The position numbers and the translations under genes are program-made. Positions 45,753 through 57,241 of a DNA stretch of 64,000 nt are shown here, piece by piece. The notes below the pieces were generated by a model, which did no database searches, was not told where the DNA came from, and saw nothing but the letters and a program-made list of their open reading frames with translations. This DNA comes from Adiantum capillus-veneris (taxonomy: Eukaryota; Streptophyta; Polypodiopsida; Polypodiales; Pteridaceae), in assembly GCA_014529385.2 (NCBI GenBank), contig CM043959.1, forward strand, positions 91,367,529-91,431,528. Reading direction: 5' to 3'. Each line of letters opens with the position of its first letter. Positions within the stretch are counted from its first letter, which is position 1.

Positions 45753-47080
45753 AAAAAATACTCTTACCCACAATGAGAGTGTGATGAATCATAAGCCAAA
45801 GGAAAGAAGTCACCAAAGTGCACCCCAACAAAACCCACAGATTTAGTACAATAAAGCTATCAAGCAAATTTGGATCAGGAAGGATCAAGTTTCCAAGGGG
45901 ATGAGCAAAAAGAAATAGCAGATAGCTCTCTAATGCAAATTACTACAAACAGGAAGATGAAACTAAACTCTTGTCAAAAATAGATATGGGTACCAAAGAA
46001 GTTACTCAGGGCTCAAAGCCACCATACCAGACTTGGATTCAAAAGCAACAACCTCAGGAACTACCAATACACACCTTCCACAAACAAACAATGGCAAGTT
46101 CCAATCGACTAATACCCAAAGTTCAGATTGGGCAACCTAAGCAAAGAACAATCACAGATACAAAGAAAATGAGCAGCTTGGCTTCACAAAATCTATTGAC
46201 CATCAAAGAAAGAGCAAGGATAATGGAGAGCTTATTGTTTAGAAGACTTCACCAGGAGCATACTTCCATACAAAGCTTCAACATCGACTGCCAATAAGCA
46301 TTAGGCTTATACCTTCCTCTTGCACAACATTAATTTTTCCATGCATTGCTTGAGAATGCGTATAGGGCCACATTACATGGCCACCATTAGCACTTTTTTG
46401 AGTCCCATACACAGCACATGCTCGAGGACGCTATACTATCATCTAGGGGAACTTCGACTAGGAAGGGGGGAGGCACTGGCATTTTCAATGCGGAACCGAC
46501 ACGCTACAAGTCTAAAAAAAGGCATTGTTTTCCTTGATTTTATGGGTTTTTGTGTTTGATTGCGAGTATTTTGGTAAACCCAAGTAGATATGCCCTTAAA
46601 TATTGTGTGGTAACATATGACAATTGACAAACACCAAGATGAACCTCTAGGTGTGTGTGTGTATATATATAAATTTTCATGCAAAAAAAGTGAGAAAACG
46701 GAACAATTCGGCCAAAAATACTATGATAGATGTATCTAGTGGTTTATTATACTATTATCTAACTATCTTGATTTATGGAAAATTTTCGGATCAAGTTAGA
46801 TATTTTTATCTATTTTTGATTATTTTTTCAATAAAAAACAAAGAAAAATAGAAAAAAGCAGGTGAAATGACGACATGGGGACGAAAGAAAAATATGGGAG
46901 TGATCAATAAGTGAATGAAAGCTTATCGTGAAGACCGGGTACAAATATGAGAAAAGTTGCCGAAAGCCAATTTGATCGGTTTTGGAACTAGATGACATGT
47001 GTTTGAAAAACAGAGCAACCGGAGTCCAAATGAAGAAATTTTTGAGTCTAAAGTACATTTCACAACAAGATAAGGACACA
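45753..47080 (+). other. 3' end of the gypsy pol element; possible LTR
   Basis: After 45752 the frame is broken; 45971-46297 is open (Gln/Lys-rich) without a motif. A polypurine tract at 46460-46473 and a TATA-like GTATATATATAAA at about 46661-46673 suggest that 46477-47080 could be a worn LTR, but no partner is present to test this. Confidence 0.35.
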
Positions 47081-48004
47081 TGTTTGTTAGCAGCAAGCTA
47101 ACCTAAATATCATTTTTTGGAGCTCTCATTGTAAAAACACTTATTATTTTAATAAATCAAAAATATTGTAACTCCTATTTTTCGGAGAAATCTTTGTAAT
47201 TGATGAGTCGGAGCTACAAGCTTCAAGATTGTATCAACCTGTCATTACCCATCTTTAATTAGAGCTCCCAGATTATTAGTTTTGACCACCAAAAACCTTG
47301 GCTAGGGTATAAAAGCCAATTTTTGTAAGTTATTTTTAAGTTTTGGATAATGAAATACACAGTGTGAGCTAACAGCGCTCACTTCTTTCCTTCTCGCGCT
47401 TCCTACTCTCTCCCCGATTGTCACATTGTAGTCGCGTTTGTTGTGTTGCAACCGCAGTTAAGAGCTCTACGCATTAACGTAAGCATTTTACGGTATTTCG
47501 TAGCTTTTGGCGTCGCCAACCCGCGGCCTAATTTCATCATAAGTAGAAATTTACACTTCAAAAAAAAAAACTAAGCATAAGCGGGGTATTGGTGCATCAT
47601 TGCTAAGCATTTACATGCATTCTGGGTCGAAAACAACTAGGTCAAAAATCCATTGCTGTTAATAATCGTGATTTTTGCACTTGACCTAAAGTGGGATTTG
47701 AGACCATAAGCATGTGTGCTTAGGCTTTATAAACATGTTTTAGAAGTTTCGTTACATTTGGATGTCATTTGATGGTGTAACGGATGTGAGTTGTTTGCCG
47801 ATGAGCGATTGGCTTTTGGTGATTTCAATCACTTGAGTGTAGCTAGAGTTAGATGTGAGTTGTTTGTTGTTTTTCGAGAGATTGACAACCTCTTGTAGCC
47901 TCTATGCACTAGTCGAGTCAGCTTCGTCCCATGAATTGACAATTTAATCGTGGTTCTCGCTAAATCTGCAATAAAATAAGAGTGAGGTTAGACACCCATC
48001 CACA
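47081..48004 (+). repeat. 5' LTR of copy B (924 bp)
   Basis: Begins TGTTTGTTAGCAGCAAGC and ends CACCCATCCACA. Contains a TATA-like GGGTATAAAAGCC near 47304-47320, then CAGTGTGAGCTAACAG, a plausible transcription start region. It matches 50733-51492 (same strand) and 57242-58068 (opposite strand) along most of its length. Confidence 0.9.
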
Positions 48005-48006
48005 TT

Positions 48007-48026
48007 TGGCGCCACTGTCGGGGATC
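48007..48026 (+). promoter_or_regulatory. primer binding site, tRNA-Asp type
   Basis: TGGCGCCACTGTCGGGGATC differs from the complement of the plant tRNA-Asp 3' end (TGGCGCC GTTGCC GGGGATC) at three positions in the middle. This primer type is characteristic of Athila/Tat-group elements. Confidence 0.8.
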
Positions 48027-48189
48027 GAAGAGACCTAAACTAGGAAAAAACACGAGCGTTTTGTGAAGTTATCCTTTAAACTTCCTCTAAGATCTCCTAG
48101 AGTAAAAACTTTCTTTTAGAAATCGCATAGCTTAAGATTGTCGTCTTTTGTTGTGTAGAGGTAGCTTGGAAGAGAGAGAATCACTCTTA

Positions 48190-49330
48190 TGAACGAAGCC
48201 GCCAGGCTCAAGGAAAGGACCCTACAAAGTGGGTACCTATAGAAGTAAAAGGACCAAGAACAAAGCACCCTGCACGGAGAGAATAAGAATATCCAAAGGA
48301 TCTATTGGAAAGAATGTATCAAGAGGTAGAGGCATTGAAGTCAAAAGAAGCTCAAGAAGCAAAAAGAAAAGCTAGAGCAGATGCGGCCGAACAAGAAAAA
48401 CAAGCAGAAGAAGCAACTGCACAAGGAGAGGCCCAACATGAACAAGGTGACATGTCTCTCTGACCTTCTTCACATGCTACAAAACAACACGACCACCCCA
48501 TGCCAAGCCCTCCACCATCACGAGCAGATAGAACCACACAAGCTGAGCCCACTAAAGAAAAAGAGCCTGAACTTAAAGAAGCAACAGAATCTGCACAAGT
48601 GGCAGCAACTACTCAGGAGCAAGCCAAAGCAAAAGAACCAGAACCGCAAAGAGAAGCAAGTCCTACACAAGAGGAGTCAACAAGGTTTGAGCAAACAAAG
48701 GAACATGAAACAGAGAAAACCCCTTCTACCTCCACCCAACAAGAAACAGCCGAGGCATCCACGAAGCCTCAAGATGACAAAGTAGAGGAGGGTCAAGCAC
48801 AACCATCAGGAGAACAACAAACCCGACCTCTACCACAAACACCCGCAAGCTCCCCATCAAAAGAATCACAAGAGACTGCCAAAACATCTAGGCAGCTTGC
48901 AAGAAATGAAGACTGGCATACTAATGATGAGGTAGTTCTGCAAGCTAGTGAATATGCAAAGCAAATGCAGGATATGACCAAAACACCACAATCAACAACA
49001 CTTAGCCGCAACACAAAGGCTAAAGAATTGGAGATGGTGATCGACGCTCTCCAAAAAGAGTTAGAAGACAGATTAAATGTCATCACCAATCTGCAAAAGC
49101 AAGTCCAAGATTTGAAAGTTGAAGCTGAACAACACCAGCTAGCAAGGGACAAGCAGCAAAAGGAAATGAAAGAGTTAGGTGAGCTTCTCATGAAGTTAAA
49201 AAATGCCTGCAAAACCAAAGATGAACGGCTGACAGAGGTTACTAACGAACTCTTGACTACAACTCTATCAGTTCAAAAGCTCCAAGTATAGCTAGATGTA
49301 GCGAACGCCTCATTGCAATATTCAAAGCAG
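48190..49330 (+). pseudogene. Gag-like coiled-coil protein of copy B, N-terminal part
   Basis: 48190-48480 reads in shifting frames like the 122-codon frame at 59980-59612 (QGKDPTKWVP against QGKDLEKWVP; LERMYQE in both). The open frame 48500-49291 (263 codons) begins MPSPPPSRADRT. It carries a Pro/Glu/Thr/Gln-rich low-complexity part (residues 1-130) and then a long heptad-type coiled coil (about residues 170-260: KELEMVIDALQKELEDRLNV). Function not known; a structural Gag role is inferred from its place between primer site and polypurine tract. Confidence 0.6.
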
Positions 49331-50534
49331 AGGATCAACGATCAGGCAACCTTTCTGTGAGGCAGATTAGAGAAAATCCCACAGTTGCCTTGATCAAAGG
49401 TACAGACGAAGTGTACAAAGCACTGGAGAAAAAGAATAAAGATCTCGAGCTAGAGCTAAAGCTGGAGCAGTCACAACGTAGAGACCTGGCATTAATGCAG
49501 GTACAACAAGAAGAAGAGCTGTTAAAGGAAATAGCCGAGCTGAAAAGAGTCAACCAGCTACTGCGAGATGGACAACAAGAAACGTAGGAAGAAGTAGGTA
49601 GTTCAGAGAAGCCACACATAGATATTCCCTCAGTCACTTTTGCTAAGATGGAAACACAACCAGCAGAAGGGCTAGGTGGAGAAGAAGATTTCCAAGTTCC
49701 ATTAACAGAAGCTGATGAGGTGCCCATGGTCCAACTATCAAAAGCTGAGGAAGATGCACTTAAGGAAAAGATTACACAGGAGACAGATGAGCAGTGGAAA
49801 GCAACGATGGATTGGGAGTTGAGAGTTCTTCACTTTGTCAATGTTACTCAACTCTCTCCCAATCAAATCAATGCACAATGGCATCAACAATCATTGCTAT
49901 ATCCCTTGATAAAGGTAGAGTTGCTTCAAGTTAAGGAAAGACTTTATAAAGACATGCAAATAGAAGGCGCAGATGAAGTCCACCCCAAGTGGAGAAAGAG
50001 CTGGCTGAACAAGAATCCAAGATACCTAATTCTGTTCACAAGAGCACCTACGACACTTCAAAAGGATCCAACTTTTTGTCCTGTATCAAGAGTAGGGACA
50101 TGGCAAGCACATGAGGCAATGACAAAGAAGCCGCTTACATGGCTAAATTATCTGAGATTGCCAGCTCTAGAAAAGGGATTGCCGATAGAAGAATACATGG
50201 AGAAAACCCTAACGGGCTTCATTCAATCTTCAAAAGTCTCCCCAATCTATCATGTGCCATGCTTTATAAAATTTTCCGAATGCTGCTTACCTGCATTGAA
50301 TTTTTTCATGAGCCAGAGCAAGCAGGAGCCCCATGGATGTCATTCCTCGAGGGGAATAAGGGTTTATGCTACAACCTTAGTGGCCAACCTTCCGAAGAAG
50401 TCCTCTATGACTTCTACGTCCGCTGCATGTTCTTACCTTCCCATAATATGTTGGCGTTTAAGGAAGCGTTCTACACAGGGTTCTTCACTTGGCGAACGAA
50501 GATTTTTGGGCCAGTGATCAACAACCTGACTTAA
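49331..50534 (+). pseudogene. Gag-like protein of copy B, C-terminal part
   Basis: 49357-49587 continues the coiled coil (LEKKNKDLELELKLEQSQRR). 49648-50517 has LSPNQINAQWHQQSLLYPLI, NKNPRYLILFTRAP and TFCPVSRVGTWQAHE. A frameshift near 50200 moves the end to the 50139-50534 frame (GAPWMSFLEGNKGLCYNLSG, then FLPSHNMLAFKEAFYTGFFT). All blocks recur in the minus-strand copy and partly at 63240-63578, so the protein family is conserved across elements although I recognise no named domain. Confidence 0.6.
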
Positions 50535-50717
50535 AGGTTTGTAGGTTACTCCATCGTGGAGCTTATAAATAGAGTCACTATGCAATTTTTACAGGTGCAA
50601 GACAAAGAAAGAAAGATTAGATACGAAAAGGCTCTACATGCACTTAAAGACCGCCTCGCCAGCTGTCAACCCAAAGAGTATTTCAGCCCCTAAAGCTGTG
50701 TCAAGGGACGACACAGG

Positions 50718-51492
50718 CGAGGAAGGGGAGAGTGTTTGTAGCAAGCTAACCTGGATATCATTTTTTGGAACTCTCATTGTAAAAACACTTATTATTTTGA
50801 TAAATAAAAAATATTGTAACTCCAATTTCGGATAAATCTTTGTAATTGATGAGCTGGGGCTACAAGCTTTCAGATTGTATCAACCTATCATTACCCATCG
50901 TTAGTTAGAGCTCCCAGATTATTAGTTTTGACCACCAAAAACCTTGGCTAAGGTATAAAAGCTAAATTTTGTAACTTATTTTAAAGTTTTGGATAATAAA
51001 ATACACAGCGTGAGCTAACGGTACTCACTTCTCTCCTTCTCACGCTTCCTGCTTCCTCCCCGGTTGTCACATTGTAGTCGCGTCTGTTGTGTTGCAACCA
51101 CAGGTAAGAGCTCTACGCATTGACATAAGCATTTTATGGTATTTTGTAGCTTTTGGCGTCGTCGACACGCGGCCTAATTTCATCATAAGTAGAAATTTAT
51201 ACTTCAAAATTAAAAACTAAGCTTAGGCGGGGTATTGGGGCATCATTGCTATGCATTTTGGGTCAAAAACGACTAGGTCAAAAATCCACTATTGTTAATA
51301 ATCACAATTTTTGCACTTGACCTAAAGTGGGATTTGAGACCATAAGCATGTGTGCTTAGGTCTTATAAACATGTCCTAGAAGTTTCGTTACGCCGATGTC
51401 ATTTGATGCTGTAACGGATGTGATTTGTTTGCCGATGAGCAATTGGCTTTTGGTGATTTCAGTCACTTTAGTGTAGCTTGAGTTAGATGCGA
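50718..51492 (+). repeat. polypurine tract and truncated 3' LTR of copy B
   Basis: GCGAGGAAGGGGAGAG (50717-50732) precedes TGTTTGTAGCAAGCTAACC at 50733. The LTR matches the 5' LTR up to GAGTTAGATGCGAG near 51492, then diverges, so about the last 150 bp are missing. No target duplication can be tested. Confidence 0.85.
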
Positions 51493-52368
51493 GAGAAAGC
51501 TTGGCGCTCGGATCTTCTATGACTCCGTACGACGCACATGACACATCGATCGGCACCAGATATGAGAGGTAGACTCATTACCATAAGCTTTTTTTGTTCT
51601 CCACTCCCTTTGTCACGAACGGCAATGTGGCTTCGCGGGGAAGAAACCGAAATGGACTCGCAACACATCATTCACCCAACTGGTAGCTACAAGACTTGAC
51701 AAGGGGTTGATCCTAACCTAAATGAACACCTCTATGACCACCGATGCGGGTTTAGGTCAATCAGAAAAGCCCTAACCTCTTCGGGTACAAAAGAGACTGA
51801 TCGGGAAGGAATTGCCAAAACGACGCAAAACTTCATGAGAAGTTATGTCTCAAGCATGTCTATAAGCCAAGTGAGCCTCCTCCCAAATCAATCATCAAAA
51901 GGTGGGCCAAAACATTGGGTAAGGCTTCGGGTCCGCAAAGTGTCATTTGGGCCTCACAGCTGAGCTAGGTGTCCGTTTGCCACCAAACGTCAAAGCCGTC
52001 ATCGACATATCATCAACAACCAACATGAAAGGTCAAACGTCAAGAAAAATTGTCGCCAACAGTCTCCATAGCAAAAGATGCTATTTGAGCGACAAATCGC
52101 CAAAAAGGGCATCTGTGAGTTCAAATGATTTATCATGGCCATAGGAGGATGTCCAACAGCATCCACATTCCGGGGAATTAAAGGTCATGAAGAAGAATAT
52201 TTGCGGAAACATGACCACAAATGAAGAAATATCTTTCAGAGACTGAAATGCCAAGCAGGGAGTTTCAAAACTGAACAACTGACTTTTAAAAGTGAAAACT
52301 AGCTAGTAGAGCTTAGGGCACAATCACAAAACACCTCAGGACAGTAAGACCATTTTTTTAATCATTGA
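51493..52368. other. no gene seen
   Basis: Unassigned sequence between the truncated LTR of copy B and the palindrome array. Short frames only. I found no palindrome of the array type at the expected preceding position near 52084. Confidence 0.5.
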
Positions 52369-53246
52369 AGACATCATACGTGTATGATGTCTCACAGATA
52401 GATTTGGCATAAGAAGCACTCACATGACTTCACCAAACTATTCTGCATATCCTACACATAGAGCACATAAGATTTCATCAGATTTGGAGCCAATAAGGGT
52501 ACCCAAGAACCAAAAAATGCAAAGTCTCAACCTAATTTCATTTTTTGGCTTTAGACTTATCAAAAGGCTTCAAATCATGTGAAATTTTATACACAACATA
52601 AACATAGCCTATATATCACATGCCTATGCTCAGAAATGCATTTTTCAAAAATAGACATTATATGCGTATAAAGTCTAATTTTGTCACAAAGAAGTGCTGC
52701 CAACATTTTGATCATCCATAATTTTTAAGCATATCACACCTCACCTCTACACCAAGTTTGGACAAAATAGGGAATGTTTTAATCACTATTCACATCAGAT
52801 CCAAAAACAAAGTGTCATAACCTGTTTTTATGACCTTGAGCTCAAGAGCACTTATCCAATTTTATGAGTACACCTAATAAAGCCATATATACATCATGAG
52901 CAACCTTTACAACAAGTTTCGGCCAAAAATTCCAAAATAGACATTATACGCGTATAATATCTACTAGCCCTGAATTGACAGGTTGTAATGGTTTTTGGAA
53001 ACTCTAACTCCTTGAACACATCAATGAGCTCCCCATCACACTTCAATTACAAATGGATGTGTTTTGACCTTCAAACGCTCAAAAGAGCAAAATCATGTGT
53101 GTTGAAACCTTTTGAAGCCTTTTGACACAATTCAAAAGTTCAAATTCATATCAAAGATCATGAACACCTTGCACAAGTCACACACAGCCAGCCTATGGAA
53201 TTTCGAGCTGTTTTGCATCAGTAGACTTTATACGCGTATAATGTCT
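52369..53246. repeat. decayed satellite marked by four 24-bp palindromes every ~285 bp
   Basis: Palindromes start at 52369, 52653, 52939 and 53223, giving spacings of 284, 286 and 284 bp. The consensus arms are AGACATTATACG and CGTATAATGTCT. Copies 1 and 3 differ from perfect symmetry at one place each; copies 2 and 4 at a few. The sequence between palindromes is much more diverged, with only scattered similarity such as CCTATATATCACATG against CCATATATACATCATG just before the next palindrome. This looks like an old tandem array in which the palindrome has been kept or is under selection. Confidence 0.8.
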
Positions 53247-53296
53247 AAAATCATATGCAGAGGCCAAACCCAACAATTTTCAACACAAGCTAGTGA

Positions 53297-53368
53297 ACCA
53301 TGTTGTATACTGTGGGATGCATGTCTAGCCTCACCATGTTGTATACTGTGGGACGCATGTCTAATCTC
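53297..53368. repeat. 36-bp tandem repeat across an LTR end
   Basis: ACCATGTTGTATACTGTGGG and the next 16 bases occur twice in succession (53297-53332, 53333-53368) with few differences. The second copy contains the terminus of the minus-strand LTR (TG at 53347); the first copy contains the same LTR-end sequence again. Confidence 0.8.
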
Positions 53369-53432
53369 ACCATCCTATCTTATTGCAGTATTAACGAGAA
53401 CCACGATTAATTTGTCAAACCATGGGACGAAG

Positions 53433-53623
53433 TGTTGGGGTATAGGCGCCTGTGCCTTGCCCGGCCGCCCAGAGTCTGGGCGCCCACTGACTTGTATACC
53501 TTATACATAGCATAAGTGTATAGAGGGCTGCTCACTCTTTTGAGTCTCCCCACCCTTATCTGTGTATCGTGTGTCTCCTTCTCTCTCTCACTCTCCGTCT
53601 ATGGTGCTCTCTGATCCTCTTCA
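53433..53623 (+). repeat. 5' LTR of the second short-LTR element
   Basis: TGTTGGGGTATAGGCGCC ... CCTCTTCA, 191 bp, followed by ATTGGTATCAGAGC. Similar in length and sequence to the LTRs of copy A. Confidence 0.93.
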
Positions 53624-53637
53624 ATTGGTATCAGAGC

Positions 53638-55393
53638 GACAGGTGTGAGAGCGTAGATGGACGGCTTCGCGATGAACTCGTCGGCTATGGCGGAGAGGTC
53701 ACAGATCTGAGCAAAGAAATAGAGGAGGCTTGTGGACAGCCATATAGAGGCTTGCAGGAGAGCTCTCAAGAGCTTCCTAGTGCTCACAGATCAGTCCACA
53801 GTTCCTCTACAGATCAGCCCACTATGTACAACATTTTCCCTCCTCTTGGTAAGCTTTGCAACGGCTACATCGGCGACAGATTGGAGCTTGGAGCTTCCAT
53901 AGACATGGAAGCATTGTGAGATTGACGCATTCAGCTCACGCATCAAGGTGGGAAGTGAGTTTGAGCTTTTCTATGAGCTCAAAGAAGCACATAAGAAAGT
54001 CGTTCAATTTTTGGCAGTTTGGCAGCAGTCTACTGTTTTGCTCATAACTTGAGTTACAAAGCTCCGATTCCAAAACTTTTTGGTTCAAAACAGAGCTGGC
54101 TTCAAGCTCTATGACTTTGTAGAAGGAATCATTTTCTGATTCAGAGTGCAAGTGGGTCTGAAATTAAAAACACAGAGACTGTTTTTCAGGACAGTTTTGG
54201 GTTCTGTTGTTTTCTTTGCTGCAGACAGCTTACCGTGCACACTGTAGGTAGCAGGCACATATGAGATGTTACAAGATTGAGTTTGACTCCCAGGTACAGT
54301 TGAGTCTAGTACTCCCATAGGTGTTGCCAGTTGCAGTTGAGTGGTTCTTCTGCAGTGTTGTGGCTTGTATACATGGTCTTTGAGCGGGTAATGCTCTATG
54401 TATGCTTATGTGGTGAGTAGTAGATCTTGTGAGCAAGTGCAAAGGTTAGTTGTGGATGACATGTATGATCACGTGTGGTACTCTTTGTGAGCAATTGTTG
54501 GACACAGGTTTGCAGAGCTTATGCATGTATGTTGAGTATATATAGTTTGATGCGCATTGATTGCTCATTGTATTGAGCTTGCAGGACAATGGTTATTTTG
54601 TGTTGATAGCCATTGTGCGTTGAAACTCTGGCAAAATTTTCCCAGGAGTTTTATGCGTATCATTTATGCGATCTAGGTAGAGATTGCGGGTTGCACTCAG
54701 CATTTGCGTGCGGTGTTCTCTGCATGTGGGAGATTTGTGCGTGTGTATGTATCGATACCGCACAGTGTGGGCTTGGTGATTAGCTCACGGTTTGACAGGC
54801 ATCAGTTATCTTGGCACACTCACAAGAGTGAATATTGTGATGTATGCTTGTGTGGCTACGAGCTAGGTAGCCGGATTCGAGCACTAATGGCTTGAGGTTT
54901 TTCAGCAGGTTTCAGCTACAGGTTTACAAGTTACATGCAGGTTTGAGGGCTTATTTGGGCACTGAATTTTCAGCCATTGTTTCCTCTTTGCAAGTGTCCA
55001 TGTATGGCTCAGTTGTAGGCTGATCTGGGACGCGTTTGTGACTTGTTTATGCAGCTGTTTAAGAGCTGAATTTTGGGGCTGTTTTGGGGCTGATTTGTAG
55101 CCATATTTTACAGCCATACAGGAGATTGGTTTACTCTATAGGAGCCTCGTACACTTGACATTTGGGATTTGCATCATTGCCATTTGGTGGAGCACAGTGT
55201 GGTTACACTACTGCAAGAGATTTTATGCGTGGATTTGCATGAGCATTGTAGGTGCTGGTGAGCTCTTTTTCGGATAGCATTTTCTCGTTGCAGGTTGCTT
55301 CTTTTGGATTAGTTGAGTGCATTTCATTGCTACTGTACCTAGAGTAGAGTTATAGCTCTTGGTTATTTTTGACATTCACTTATAGTAGTCAAT
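53638..55393 (+). other. long leader of the second short-LTR element
   Basis: About 1.75 kb without an ORF carrying a motif. Copy A has Gag core sequence (FDGSDFAAWR, LWHRLHDMYD) at the corresponding end of its leader; it is not found here, so this copy has lost about 350 bp of Gag. Confidence 0.6.
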
Positions 55394-56964
55394 ATGTGTG
55401 AGGCTTTTGAGTCTAGGACAATGACTCATGAGAGACGGTGTTTTCGTTCGTGTCGACACTTGAGATGTTGGCATTGTGGTCACACAGGGCACATTAGATG
55501 GCGATGCTTTCGTCGTATGAGACAACACATGAGACATGCTAGTCTCAAGGATGCAGTAAATGCTATAGGCTCCGTTGACTTGACAATTGCAAGATCAGAT
55601 ACAGAGTCTGAGTACCCTAGTGACAGTGAGGTCACATTTGCTTCCTGTATTACTCCTGATTTTTTGACGTCTAAGGATAGTACACTTCTTTTGCAGTGGG
55701 TGCTAGATAGGGACGCTACTTTTCATGTCACTCCGTATCATGACTAAGTGCATGGTAGTGTGCAATTGGCAGATGGGTCACTGCATGAGATTGCTGGTTC
55801 AGGAGATGTGAGACTGTCATTACCGAGCGGTGCATCGTACATGCTCAGAGATGTGCATCGTGCCAGATTTGACGATGAGTTTGATCTCCGTTGGTCAGCT
55901 CAGGGATAGTGGATGTCGGGTATCGCTGCTGGAGCGATATTTTGCGTTGCATTTGGGTTTGCTAGTGATTGCGAGAGGTGCTAGAGTTGGCACATGGTAC
56001 CCATTGCATGTAGTACTGGTGCGAGAGGTGCTAGAGTTGGCACATGGTACCCATTGCACGTAGTACTGGTGCGAGATGGTCGAGTCTCAATCTTGTTGCA
56101 TCCATGCAGAGAGCGAGAGACCCGGACAGTCTCTTTTGCTCATGGGTTGCAGGGTGCTTTGCATGGAGTGCAGAGCAGTGAGCTCATTGTGCACACAGTT
56201 GGGGCACGACTTGAGCAGCCACACAGAGAGGTGACAGAGTCAGACATGCATACTTTGCTAGTGACTGAGCAAGCAGAGAGTTAGTTGTGCGAGATACTTC
56301 TATGCAGGATAGACAGGTAGAGCGGTCTTGCTCTAGTGAGTCACGACAGGAGGACGTTGTGCAAGAGTCAATGCATAAGGAGTTAGAGCATGAGAGCTCT
56401 AGTGAGTCATAGCAGATTGAGTGGTCATGTTTGCAGTGGATGATTGCAGAGGAGGCTGAGACGTCAGTGATTATGCAATCATTCCTTTCTATGCTCGACA
56501 GTGAGCATGGGGATATAGTTGTGCAGGATATGTCTTCCAGCAGACACCTAGAGCAGCTGGTTTGCTCTGAGGTTGCACGATAGGTTGATGCGTCTTTTGC
56601 GGACACTCAGGAGATGCATGTGGTTGACACGCCTTGTCAGTTAGAGATGCCTATTGCCAGGGATATATATGTTGATGCATGCTCCATAGAGCTAGCAGGG
56701 TCCGCTAGCATTGCATCGGCATTCGGTGGTCTCATGTATGAGATGCTGATCTTGAGACCGGATATCGTAGCTGCAGTGGGAGCGTTTGTAGTTGGGGTTG
56801 TCAGTCGTTTGTTGACTGATGATGGCATAGTGCACGAGGGAGATATGCAGGTATTGCGTACATACTTGCAGTACGTGTGCGGTACGTCTGGTGGTGTATG
56901 GACTTACACGGGAGGAGGACAGCCGGATGCACACGACCACAGCCAGCCAGTGGGCATCGGTTGA
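55394..56964 (+). pseudogene. Gag knuckle, protease-like part and RT tail of the second short-LTR element
   Basis: CWHCGHTGHIRWRC is the CCHC knuckle. QWVLDRDATFHVTP again lacks the D-S-G catalytic motif (D-R-D). A TAA near 55744 and frame changes near 55850 follow. LTMSLISVGQLRDSGCRV ends the protease part. The linker reads CRERETRTVSFAHGLQGALH without a stop where copy A has TGA, then stops at 56281-56283, about 56410 and 56581. MYEMLILRPDIVAAVGAFVV and LQYVCGTSGGVW are the RT/RNase H connection tail. Confidence 0.8.
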
Positions 56965-57043
56965 GAGCGGTTTTCTCTCGCCTTTTGTAGTCTTTAGACT
57001 AGGTTCTCTTGCTTAAAGACACAGTCGCCTTTAAGTGGGAGGT

Positions 57044-57236
57044 TGTTGGGGTATAGGCGCATGTGCCTTGCCAGGCCGCCCAGAGTCTGGGTGTCCACTG
57101 ACTTGTATACCTTATACATAGCATAAGTGTATAGGGGGTTGCTCACTCTTTTGAGTCTCCCCACCCATATCTATGTGTCGTGTGTCTCCTTCTCTCTCTC
57201 TCATTCTTCGTCTATGGTGTTCTCCAATCCCCTTCA
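57044..57236 (+). repeat. 3' LTR of the second short-LTR element
   Basis: 193 bp after the polypurine tract AAGTGGGAGGT (57033-57043). Ends CCCCTTCA before the CGAAG duplication. Confidence 0.93.
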
Positions 57237-57241
57237 CGAAG

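Larger units (their letters stand above)
41754..46320 (+). mobile_element. Athila/Tat-like Ty3/gypsy element, pol region, decayed
   Basis: Plus-strand RT, RNase H, integrase and a retropepsin-like domain in that order, each broken by stops or shifts. The copia element at 32944-41748 lies directly upstream and may have inserted in it, but the upstream part of this element is not found to the left of the copia. A possible polypurine tract (AGGAAGGGGGGAGG, 46460-46473) is near its end. Confidence 0.8.
47081..51492 (+). mobile_element. gag-only Athila/Tat-like non-autonomous LTR element, copy B
   Basis: 5' LTR 47081-48004, tRNA-Asp-type primer site, about 2.7 kb interior, polypurine tract, and a 3' LTR from 50733 truncated at about 51492. 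The interior encodes only coiled-coil, Gag-like proteins; no protease, RT or integrase motif is seen. A related minus-strand copy occupies 53347-about 60950, and a diverged relative lies at 61926-64000. Confidence 0.82.
53433..57236 (+). mobile_element. non-autonomous short-LTR copia-type element, second copy (nested)
   Basis: LTRs 53433-53623 (191 bp) and 57044-57236 (193 bp) flank the interior. The flanking 5 bp are CGAAG on both sides (53428-53432 and 57237-57241), a perfect target duplication. The primer site TTGGTATCAGAGC at 53625-53637 is exact. It lies inside the LTR of the minus-strand Athila-like element. The interior is co-linear with copy A (34902-38703) but lacks the Gag core. Confidence 0.93.

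Noticed and set aside
47081..48004. This repeat as the 3' LTR of the pol element at 41754-46320
   Set aside because: A tRNA-Asp-type primer site directly follows its right end and no strong polypurine tract precedes its left end, so it is a 5' LTR.
48793..49218. Minus-strand Cys/Ser-rich ORF of 141 codons
   Set aside because: Shadow of the coiled-coil frame on the plus strand (Glu/Gln/Lys codons read backwards as Phe/Leu/Ser/Cys).
52369..53246. CRISPR-like array (regularly spaced palindromic repeats)
   Set aside because: The spacing (about 285 bp) and plant nuclear context exclude CRISPR; spacers are far too long and themselves weakly related, as in a satellite.
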